A stretch of 18,845 nucleotides of DNA. Source: Actinomycetes bacterium (GTDB lineage Bacteria > Actinomycetota > Acidimicrobiia > Acidimicrobiales > Palsa-688). Each line of letters opens with the position of its first letter. The first letter of the stretch is position 1. The notes under the pieces were generated by a model. It was not told the DNA's origin and made no database searches. It saw only the letters and a list, made by a program, of their open reading frames with translations. Position numbers and translations under genes: made by a program. Location of the stretch: contig JAKAWM010000004.1 in assembly GCA_021827285.1 (NCBI GenBank), positions 1-18,845 on the forward strand. Direction: 5' to 3'. Of this stretch, positions 7,889 through 14,465 are shown in pieces.

Positions 7889-7980
7889 ACTAGCGACCGG
7901 CTGAGCCTGTGTACCCGCCGCGCCTCGGAGCAGTTATGACGGGTACGGGACTGGGGTGGGCCCGGTCGAGGACCGTTGCC

Positions 7981-8097
7981 AGCGTTCAGCGACAGGGGAA
8001 GCGGTTCGCGAGGACTTCGACCAGCGCTCAGCTTCAGGGGAAGCGGTTCGCGAGGACTTCGACCAGCGCTCAGCTACAGGGGGAGCGGCTCGCGAGG
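7981..8097. repeat. 42-bp tandem direct repeat, about 2.8 copies, overlapping the MarR gene end
   Basis: Units are 7981-8022, 8023-8064 and the partial third 8065-8097. Units 1 and 2 differ at only a few bases; unit 3 differs a little more (for example GGGGGAGCGGCTCG in place of GGGGAAGCGGTTCG). The period is 14 codons. The stop codon of the MarR gene (TAG on the minus strand, bases 8074-8076) lies inside unit 3 at one of the variable positions; the matching triplets in units 2 and 1 read AAG and TCG. The repeat therefore seems to derive from the 3' end of the MarR coding region. Confidence 0.92.
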
Positions 8098-8571
8098 TGC
8101 GGTGGCCTCGAGCGAGCGCGCGCAGAGAGCAAGCACACGGCGCAAGCCCTCAACATCTTGAGTTGTGAGCTCGCCGAGCATGTCTGCCTCGATCTCGTCC
8201 ATGGAGCGTTCGCACCGTTTGAGGACCTCAATGCCCTGCGGGGTCACACTCGTGCGCAGCACCTGCTTGCGCCGCGAGTCTGGCTGGCGATGGACGAGCG
8301 AGCGCTTTTCAAGTGCCGAGACGACTAGGTTCATGGCCTGCGGGCTCACAAAAGCCCAACGGGCCAGTTCCGCGCCCGACATGCCGTCGTGCCGGCGCAG
8401 CACGCTCAAGGTCACGTACTCCGTGGTGGTAACCCCGTGCGCCCGGACGGCATGGTCGATGCGGGCACGGAGGCGGCGCTCCACCCGGTAGACCAGGTAG
8501 CCGACACGGGTGCGTACCGCAGCGGAGGCATCTAAGTCATTGGCTGTAACCGGGGCCTTCATGGGCTGCAC
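8074..8571 (-). CDS. MarR-family transcriptional regulator (FerC/CouR/HcaR-like by context)
   Basis: 165 residues when started at GTG 8571, chosen because GGAGGG lies about 7 bases upstream; the longer TTG start at 8610 lacks a ribosome site and would run into the presumed operator. The winged-helix core is clear: a helix pair MSGAELARWAFVSPQAMNLV (about 64-83) and the wing with DSRRKQVLRTSV (98-109), the typical MarR 'D-x-R' wing. Such proteins bind DNA as dimers and release it on binding small, often phenolic, ligands or their CoA thioesters. The gene is divergent from the hydroxycinnamate-type operon, as expected for its repressor: in Sphingobium FerC (MarR) controls ferBA and in Rhodopseudomonas CouR controls coumarate genes, both responding to the CoA thioester. 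Here that link is inferred from position. The last residues (PREPLPL) are encoded inside a tandem repeat. Confidence 0.85.
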   Translation of the reverse strand: MQPMKAPVTANDLDASAAVRTRVGYLVYRVERRLRARIDHAVRAHGVTTTEYVTLSVLRRHDGMSGAELARWAFVSPQAMNLVVSALEKRSLVHRQPDSRRKQVLRTSVTPQGIEVLKRCERSMDEIEADMLGELTTQDVEGLRRVLALCARSLEATAPREPLPL

Positions 8572-8603
8572 GACTGTACCCTCCGCAGTGTCTATCAAGT
8601 GCC

Positions 8604-8647
8604 TTGACAACTGGCTTGTCGATCACTAGCGTAGCAACTGGTACCAG
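8604..8647 (+). promoter_or_regulatory. Candidate promoter and MarR operator for the hydroxycinnamate operon
   Basis: TTGACA at 8604-8609 and TAGCGT at 8627-8632 form a -35/-10 pair with the ideal 17-base spacer, directed to the plus-strand operon. The -35 box is one arm of an inverted repeat, TTGACAA-CTGGC-TTGTCGA (8604-8622, six of seven positions paired). A second, perfect palindrome CTGGTACCAG (8638-8647) lies at the expected transcription start. Both would be well placed for repression by the adjacent MarR protein, which could also shut its own start 33 bases away on the other strand. The pattern is seen directly; binding is inferred. Confidence 0.5.
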
Positions 8648-8760
8648 CGGCCCAGCAAAAGGGATCGCTATCGCATCGAGGGGACTGGGGTCCCCACCTC
8701 CAAGCTTCGCGAACAGGCCCGAAGTAGCCAGTGCTCTTTGGCAGATGGAAGGAGATAAGC

Positions 8761-10230
8761 ATGACCCACCCCACCGATGACGGAGGGGCATTTGACCGTC
8801 CTGCCCCTGGAGCGGCACCTCGTGACCGCACGACGGCGCCAGCCGGCGGGGCCGCCAGCCTGACCGGGCAGGACCAGCCGGCAGGGAACGCGCACAACCC
8901 TGTCCTACCCAGGCGAGATTTCTTGCTGGGTATAGCGGGAGGCGCTGCCCTCCTGGGTGCCGGCCGGTTGGGGGCCACGGTTACCGAGGCCAGCCGCCTC
9001 GTCAACCGGTCCTTCAACGTGGTCAAGCCGGGCAAGGTCGTAATTGGGTTCGTCAGTCCCCAAACCGGTGCCCTAGCCGACTTTGCCACGTCCAATAGCT
9101 TCGCCGTGCAGCGAGCCCGGCAAACGCACGCCTTTGCCAAGGGGCTTAAGTCGGGTGGCAGATCTTACGCGGTGGACATTGTCATAAAGGATAGCCAATC
9201 TGACCCGAACCGTGCGTCTCAGGTGGCACGCGACCTTATACTCAACGACGGAGCCGACCTGATCATAACCAGTTCGACACCGGAGACCGACAACCCAGTC
9301 GCGCTCTTATGCGAATCCGAAGGGATCCCCTGCGTGTCGACGGTAGTGCCATGGCAGTCCTGGTATGCGGGACTGGGTGGCAACCCACTGAAACCCACTA
9401 CGAAGTACGAGTACAACGTGATGTTCTTCTTTGGCTTGGAGGCGTTCGGCAAAACCTTCATACCTATGTGGAAACGCATCTCAACCAACAAGGTAGTGGC
9501 GGAGATGTTCCCCAACGATGCCGACGGCAACGCCTTTCGGGCTGCATTTCCCGCCATGGCCAAAGCCGCCGGTTACACTCCTGTAGACGGTGGAGCGTAC
9601 CCGGACGGGACCAGCAGCTTCACGTCCATGATCTCGCAGTTCAAGTCGCACCATTGCGAGATTTACGTCAACGTACCGTTGCCTCCGGACTTCAACACCT
9701 TTTGGAAACAGGCGGCTCAACAGAACTTTAAGCCCAAGCTGGCGACCGTGGCCAAGGTGCTTCTTTTCCCTGCCGACGTCAAAGCGTTGGGACACCTGGT
9801 AAACAACATAGCCACCGACGTGTGGTGGTCGCCTTTCGCACCCTACAAGTCATCTATCGATGGCACCACGGCTGCCCAACTGGCTGAGGCCTACCAGCAA
9901 AGCACCGGGCAACAGTGGACTCAGGCTATAGGATCGACGTACGCAGCTTTTGAGGTCGCGGGTAAAGCTTTTGCGGCTGCCAGTGACCCCCGCGACCATA
10001 AAGACGTGGCCGACAAACTCCACCACCTCAGGTTCGAGAGCATGAACGGCTTACTGGATTTCGCTAGCGGCCCCGCACCCGGCGTAGCTGTCATAGAGGC
10101 GGCAGGGGCACAATGGAAACCGGGCCGCAAGGGTAAATTCACTGACTTTCCCTATGCCCTGTATATCGTGGACAATTCCGATGCTCGCGACTGGCACGTC
10201 AACGCCGAGCTCCAGCCAACCAACCCATGA
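8761..10230 (+). CDS. ABC-type substrate-binding protein (Leu/Ile/Val-receptor family), Tat-exported; hydroxycinnamate binder by context
   Basis: 489 residues from ATG 8761, with AAGGAG 7 bases upstream. Residues 1-50 are a Pro/Gly/Ala-rich polar stretch, then PRRDFLLGIAGGAALLGAG (50-68), a twin-arginine signal (Arg51-Arg52) with a hydrophobic core but no lipobox cysteine. The mature part begins with VVIGFVSPQTGALADFA and contains VAEMFPNDADGNAFRAAF and SFTSMISQFKSHHCEIYV, blocks of type-I periplasmic-binding proteins (LivJ-like, Peripla_BP_6). It should capture a small acid outside the membrane and deliver it to an ABC permease, but no permease or ATPase gene is in the window. Rhodopseudomonas CouP, of this same family, binds p-coumarate and related acids, and the next two genes here encode ferulate/coumarate enzymes, so a hydroxycinnamate ligand is the best guess. 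First gene of the operon. Confidence 0.82.
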   Translation: MTHPTDDGGAFDRPAPGAAPRDRTTAPAGGAASLTGQDQPAGNAHNPVLPRRDFLLGIAGGAALLGAGRLGATVTEASRLVNRSFNVVKPGKVVIGFVSPQTGALADFATSNSFAVQRARQTHAFAKGLKSGGRSYAVDIVIKDSQSDPNRASQVARDLILNDGADLIITSSTPETDNPVALLCESEGIPCVSTVVPWQSWYAGLGGNPLKPTTKYEYNVMFFFGLEAFGKTFIPMWKRISTNKVVAEMFPNDADGNAFRAAFPAMAKAAGYTPVDGGAYPDGTSSFTSMISQFKSHHCEIYVNVPLPPDFNTFWKQAAQQNFKPKLATVAKVLLFPADVKALGHLVNNIATDVWWSPFAPYKSSIDGTTAAQLAEAYQQSTGQQWTQAIGSTYAAFEVAGKAFAAASDPRDHKDVADKLHHLRFESMNGLLDFASGPAPGVAVIEAAGAQWKPGRKGKFTDFPYALYIVDNSDARDWHVNAELQPTNP

Positions 10231-10244
10231 CCTGTGAGCCGTCA

Positions 10245-10271
10245 GGCTGGCCCTCGTCGGCGGGGCCAGCC
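10245..10271 (+). terminator. Strong intercistronic hairpin after the binding-protein gene
   Basis: GGCTGGCCC (10245-10253) pairs perfectly with GGGCCAGCC (10263-10271) around a 9-base loop, 14 bases after the TGA of the binding-protein gene. There is no T-run, so it may be a partial terminator or an mRNA-stabilising hairpin that keeps the binding protein more abundant than the downstream enzymes, as is common after binding-protein genes. Confidence 0.45.
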
Positions 10272-10384
10272 CCTGGGCTCGCGGTGGGGCTTCAAGCGGA
10301 GATGAAATCTATCCACCTAGGCTGGCCCGGGTTGGCACAAGCACGGCGAATGCCCGACGAGGCGAGCGCGACAGGAGGCCTAAG

Positions 10385-11248
10385 GTGTTAGCTGATCCGA
10401 CCCACGTTGATGGGAACGAGCCCCTCGGGCGGTGGGCTACAGTCCTAGCGGAACTGGGCCCCGACGGCATCGCCTGGCTGGTCCTCAATCGCCCCGACAA
10501 GCGCAATGCCATGAACCCCACGCTCAACGCGGAAGCATTGCAGGCTTTGGATGTTATCGAGGACGACGACCGTGCCAAAGTCCTTGTACTAACTGGCTCG
10601 GGGGGGTCCTTCTCCGCCGGTATGGACTTGAAGGAATACTTTCGTGATGTCGATACAGGTGGCCAAGTTGCTCGCGCCCAGTCCCGGAGGGTCACCAACG
10701 AGTGGCAATACCGCCGCCTCCGATATTTCCCGAAGCCCACCATCGCTATGGTCAACGGCTGGTGTTTCGGGGGGGCGCTGACGCCGCTTGTCGCCTGTGA
10801 CCTGGCCATAACGGCCGACGACGCCATCTTTGGCCTTTCTGAGATCAACTGGGGCATACCGCCAGGCTCAGTCGTCTCGCGGGCTCTGGCAGAGATGATC
10901 CCGGCTCGCGATGCCCTTTATTACATAATGACGGGTACGACGTTTACGGGTGCTCAAGCGGCGGCGATGAGGTTGGTCAACGAGGCGGTACCTCGCGAGC
11001 AGTTGCGCGAGCGAACCGTTGAACTGGCCAGGCGGTTGGCCGGTTTCAACCGCGTCGTCTTGGAGGCTGCCAAGACGGGGTTCAAGCGGGCGCGGAACAT
11101 GGAATGGGAGGTCGCTGAGGAATACCTGTACGCCAAGCTCGACCAGTCCATAGCCAACGACCCGGACCACAGCCGGGAGGAGGGGCTCCGGCGCTTCATC
11201 GACGAGAAGTCGTTTCGCCCAGGGCTGGGCACCTACAAGCGTGACTGA
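10385..11248 (+). CDS. ferB: Hydroxycinnamoyl-CoA hydratase-lyase (feruloyl-CoA hydratase/lyase)
   Basis: A 287-residue crotonase-fold enzyme. It hydrates feruloyl- or p-coumaroyl-CoA and cleaves the product to vanillin or 4-hydroxybenzaldehyde plus acetyl-CoA. GTG 10385 has AGGAGG 6 bases upstream; codon 2 is the rare TTA. The protein follows the Pseudomonas fluorescens HCHL sequence closely, as I remember it, with a constant offset of 10: GMDLKEYFRDVD (Tyr85 for Tyr75, which holds the ring hydroxyl), GLSEINWGIPPG (catalytic Glu153 for Glu143) and EEYLYAKLDQS (Tyr249 for Tyr239). These residues separate HCHL from ordinary enoyl-CoA hydratases. One change: the HCHL Ser123 position is Thr133 here (GGALTPLVACDL). 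It overlaps the acyl-CoA synthetase gene by 8 bp, matching the ferBA order in Sphingobium. A confident call; the preferred substrate among ferulate, coumarate and caffeate is not determined. Confidence 0.9.
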   Translation: MLADPTHVDGNEPLGRWATVLAELGPDGIAWLVLNRPDKRNAMNPTLNAEALQALDVIEDDDRAKVLVLTGSGGSFSAGMDLKEYFRDVDTGGQVARAQSRRVTNEWQYRRLRYFPKPTIAMVNGWCFGGALTPLVACDLAITADDAIFGLSEINWGIPPGSVVSRALAEMIPARDALYYIMTGTTFTGAQAAAMRLVNEAVPREQLRERTVELARRLAGFNRVVLEAAKTGFKRARNMEWEVAEEYLYAKLDQSIANDPDHSREEGLRRFIDEKSFRPGLGTYKRD

Positions 11249-13382
11249 ACCACCGGCTCTCCTGGCCAGCGGACGGGGAAGCCGGCGGGTCAGCCGCCGG
11301 GCCCTAGGGCGCTTGCTCAGCCCGCGCTCTGTGGTCGTGGTCGGCGCTTCAGATGACCCCACGTCCATCGGTGGCGCCCCCCTGGCCCTTTTGGAGCGTT
11401 TCGGTTACCAGGGCGAAATACACCTCGTTAGCCGGAGCCGCAACGAAGTCAAGGGCAAGAAGTGCCTTCCATCGATAGCAGCGCTTCCCGAGGGGGTTGA
11501 TGCTGCCATCCTCGCCATTCCTCAGGTGGCCGCCCGCCAGGCCTTGGAGCAACTGGGCGGTAAGGACTTGGGGGGTGCCATCGTTTTTTCCTCAGGTTTC
11601 GCCGAGACAGGGGCAGACGGCGCGGCCGAGGAGCAGGCTCTTTCAGACGTAGCTCTCCGTCATGACATCGCTCTGGCCGGTCCCAATTGTCTGGGGCTGG
11701 TCAACTTCACCCGCTCCACGCCCCTGACGTTCGGCCACATAGCACCCAACCGCCGAAGCACGGGGCGGGGTGTGGCTGTGGTGGCTCAAAGCGGCGCCAT
11801 GTCGCTGGCACTGACTTACGCGTTGATGTCCCAGGACGTCACCGTGACCCATATGATCTCAACGGGCAACGAGGCTGTGCTGGCGATCGAAGACTACCTG
11901 GACGCTCTGCTGAAAGAGCCTGCACCGATGGCAATAGTGCTGCTGGCGGAGCATATCAGGCATCCCGGGGAGTTCCTGGAGGCGGCCGCACGGGCTCGAG
12001 CGATGGGGACAGCCCTCTGCCTCATGCACACGGGGCTTTCGGATCGATCTCGAGAGGCCTCACTCACCCACACGGGCGCCTTGTCCGGCGACCAGCAAGC
12101 TCTGCGTGCCGTGCTTGCCCGGGAGGGGGTCTTGATCATCGACTCCTTGGACGAGATAGTAAGCACGGCCGCGCTGCTGGCGAGCGGGAAGCTACCCAAG
12201 ACCGGCAACGTGGGCCTCATGACGGATTCTGGTGCTCTCAAATGCTTCGCTATTGACTTCGCCTCTCGGATAGGCCTGGCGTTACCAGCGTTGAACGGCT
12301 CGTCGCTTCACAAGCTCGCTCGGGAATTGCCTGATTTTGCCACGCCGGATAACCCAGTTGACATAACGGCCATGGGGCTCAATGCCCCCGATCTTTACGC
12401 GCGGGTGGCGTCCGTCCTGCTCGAGGCAGAGGAGATCGGCACGCTCGTGGTAGCCGCCATGCCTGGGTCGCCCGCCCAGAACGGCCAGCAAGTGGAGGCG
12501 CTGCTACCTGTGCTCGGGGCCGCTCCCAAGCCGGTCGTGTACGCCATCATGGGGGGGCAATGGGAGATCCCGGAGGCCAATCGGGCGCGCATTGCCGAGG
12601 CCGGGGTACCGCTGTTGCGGTCGCCCGAGCTGGCCCTGAGGGCTGTCAGCAACGTCATCTCGTACGCTTCGGCGCTCCGCCGGCTGGCGTCCGCGCCTGG
12701 ACGCAGGGCCACCCCGGTATCGATGGTCAGGGCCCGAGCGGTACCAGGCGAGGACCAAGCCAAGGCCCTGCTATCGGCGGCGGGGCTTCGGGTGCCCCGT
12801 GGCCGGCTGGCAACCAGCCTGGGACAGGCCCGCCAGGTGGCGTCCGAGGTTGGTTACCCGGTGATCCTGAAGGTTGCGTCGCCGGAGATTGCTCATAAAT
12901 CCGATGTCGGTGGAGTACTTCGAGCCGCGTCGGAGAGTGAGCTCGAGCACCACTACCAGATGATCCGCGCTCGGGTCGCAGAGGCCAGGCCAGACGCATT
13001 GATCAGGGGCATCCTGGTTGAAGAGGCCGTCAACGGGGGGACAGAAATGCTGATTGGCGCCCGGCGCGATCCCAACTGGGGGCCGTTCACGCTCATCGGT
13101 TTCGGCGGGACCTTGGCCGAGGTAGTGCGAGACGTCGCCGTCGTGCCGGGCGATGCCGATCGTAACGAGATCCTTTCGGCTGTGAAGTCGCTGCGTTGCG
13201 CCCCTGTTCTCGATGGTGCCCGTGGCCAGCCGCCCCGAGACACGGCTGCGTTGCTGGAGGTGGTGGAGACGATCGCCGCCCTCTTGAGAGAGAGCCCTGA
13301 GGTGCAGGAGATCGAGGTGAACCCCCTGCTGGTGTTGGCCGAAGGTGGGGGAGCCATCGTGCTGGACGCGGTTATCCGCTAG
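11241..13382 (+). CDS. ferA: NDP-forming acyl-CoA synthetase, feruloyl-CoA synthetase (FerA) type
   Basis: 713 residues in the fused acetate-CoA ligase (ADP-forming) layout. A CoA-binding Rossmann domain (SVVVVGASDDPTSIGG, from 30), two succinyl-CoA-synthetase-like domains (GPNCLGL 147-153, AQSGAMS 182-188) and a C-terminal ATP-grasp domain (from about 490, with ASPEIAHKSDVGGV and EIEVNPLLVL) are all present. The phosphohistidine candidate is His277 in SLTHTGALSG. The enzyme would activate ferulate or p-coumarate with CoA and ATP, giving ADP and phosphate. Sphingobium FerA belongs to this NDP-forming group, unlike the AMP-forming Fcs of Pseudomonas, and its gene neighbours ferB as here. GTG 11241 overlaps the ferB stop by 8 bp and has only a weak ribosome site, so translation is probably coupled. 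Domain call certain; substrate is from context, since other acids (acetate, propionate, pimelate) are used by relatives. Confidence 0.82.
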   Translation: MTEPPALLASGRGSRRVSRRALGRLLSPRSVVVVGASDDPTSIGGAPLALLERFGYQGEIHLVSRSRNEVKGKKCLPSIAALPEGVDAAILAIPQVAARQALEQLGGKDLGGAIVFSSGFAETGADGAAEEQALSDVALRHDIALAGPNCLGLVNFTRSTPLTFGHIAPNRRSTGRGVAVVAQSGAMSLALTYALMSQDVTVTHMISTGNEAVLAIEDYLDALLKEPAPMAIVLLAEHIRHPGEFLEAAARARAMGTALCLMHTGLSDRSREASLTHTGALSGDQQALRAVLAREGVLIIDSLDEIVSTAALLASGKLPKTGNVGLMTDSGALKCFAIDFASRIGLALPALNGSSLHKLARELPDFATPDNPVDITAMGLNAPDLYARVASVLLEAEEIGTLVVAAMPGSPAQNGQQVEALLPVLGAAPKPVVYAIMGGQWEIPEANRARIAEAGVPLLRSPELALRAVSNVISYASALRRLASAPGRRATPVSMVRARAVPGEDQAKALLSAAGLRVPRGRLATSLGQARQVASEVGYPVILKVASPEIAHKSDVGGVLRAASESELEHHYQMIRARVAEARPDALIRGILVEEAVNGGTEMLIGARRDPNWGPFTLIGFGGTLAEVVRDVAVVPGDADRNEILSAVKSLRCAPVLDGARGQPPRDTAALLEVVETIAALLRESPEVQEIEVNPLLVLAEGGGAIVLDAVIR

Positions 13383-13424
13383 AAAGGGGGACTGTTCGCC
13401 ACGCAGAAAGGAGCAGGCGCCGCC

Positions 13425-14465
13425 ATGAGGGCTGCTTTGTACCGGCAGACCGGCCCGTCGAGCGTACTGTCGGTGGAAGAGTTGGCGGTCCCCGAGCCTG
13501 GAGCGGGGGAGGTAAGGGTCCGTGTCGCCTTCTCGGGCGTCAACCCAACCGATTGGAAATCCCGTTCGGGAGCTACCGGCGGCGGCCCATTAGCGCATGG
13601 TTTTCAGGTGCCGCACCAAGATGGTGCCGGTGAAGTTGATGCCATCGGCCCCGGGGTCTCCGAGCTGCGGGTAGGCCAGAGGGTTTGGGTATACCTGGCT
13701 GCGGCGTTCGGCAACTGTTGGGGGACCGCGGCCGAGTACTGCGTCGTGCCGGCGGAGCGGGCCCTGCCATTGCCCGACGGCGCCACCTTTGAGCTCGGAG
13801 CGAGCCTCGGTGTCCCGGCGGTCACGGCCGCGCACTGCCTGGGGCTGGGACGCGGTCCTCGCGCCGTGGCGGGCGCCAATGTGCTTGTGGCCGGGGGCGC
13901 GGGGGCCGTAGGCCATTTCGCCATCCAGCTGGCCAAGCAGGCGGGCGCTCGGGTCGCCGCCACCGTAAGCACCGAGGCCAAGGCTGAGCTGGCGCGGGCG
14001 GCCGGAGCTGACCTGGTGGTGAACTACCGCCAACCGGGCGTGGCCGACCAGCTGAAGTCGTTTGCGCCCCGGATGGACCGGATCGTCGAGGTCGCTCTCG
14101 GGGCCAACATGGACCTCGACCTGGCGCTCGCCGGCCCCGGTACCGTCATTTCGGTTTATGCCAGCGAAGCTTCAGACCCGGTTGTCCCCACCCGTCGTTT
14201 CATGAGCGCCAACGCCGCGGTTCACTACCTCTTGCTGTACGGCGTGCCCAAGGCTGAGCTGGCAGAGGCCGTGGCCTGGACAAGCTCGGCCTTGGCGGCG
14301 GGCGTCCTCACCGAGCTGCCGGTCCAGCGCTTTGCGCTCGAGGACGTGGGGGCGGCGCAGGACGCCGTCGAGCACGGGGCGGTCGGCAAAGTCGTCCTCG
14401 GTACCGGGTGGGAGGGGAATGCCGGGGTACCTGTCTTCCGCCACGGGCAGGCCAATGCGCAGTGA
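13425..14465 (+). CDS. Zinc-free MDR oxidoreductase (NADPH:quinone reductase/zeta-crystallin-like)
   Basis: 346 residues. ATG 13425 is preceded by AAAGGAG at 13407-13413. The N-terminal GroES-like domain shows VRVAFSGVNPTDWKSRSG (32-49), the zinc-free quinone-reductase signature region, and the Rossmann domain has VLVAGGAGAVGHFAIQLAK (153-171) for NADPH. No structural-zinc cysteine cluster and no catalytic zinc ligands are seen. Relatives reduce quinones or activated double bonds (enones, acrylyl-type compounds). It begins 42 bp after the acyl-CoA synthetase and is followed by a 4-bp overlap, so it belongs to the operon. An aromatic or enone intermediate from lignin-derived acids is a plausible substrate, but nothing in the sequence fixes it. 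The C-terminal 20 residues run past the usual family end. Confidence 0.85.
   Translation: MRAALYRQTGPSSVLSVEELAVPEPGAGEVRVRVAFSGVNPTDWKSRSGATGGGPLAHGFQVPHQDGAGEVDAIGPGVSELRVGQRVWVYLAAAFGNCWGTAAEYCVVPAERALPLPDGATFELGASLGVPAVTAAHCLGLGRGPRAVAGANVLVAGGAGAVGHFAIQLAKQAGARVAATVSTEAKAELARAAGADLVVNYRQPGVADQLKSFAPRMDRIVEVALGANMDLDLALAGPGTVISVYASEASDPVVPTRRFMSANAAVHYLLLYGVPKAELAEAVAWTSSALAAGVLTELPVQRFALEDVGAAQDAVEHGAVGKVVLGTGWEGNAGVPVFRHGQANAQ

Noticed and set aside
7981..8097. CRISPR array
   Set aside because: The 42-bp units are directly adjacent with no spacers, only about three copies, and no cas genes.
7909..8328. Plus-strand frame encoding a 14-residue repeat peptide over the 42-bp repeats
   Set aside because: It is antisense to the MarR coding region, has no ribosome site, and its repeated peptide follows simply from the DNA repeat.
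10385..11248. Ordinary beta-oxidation enoyl-CoA hydratase
   Set aside because: The KEYFR, SEINWGIPPG and YLYAKLDQS blocks match HCHL-type lyases, and the overlapping NDP-forming ligase gene supports the ferulate role.
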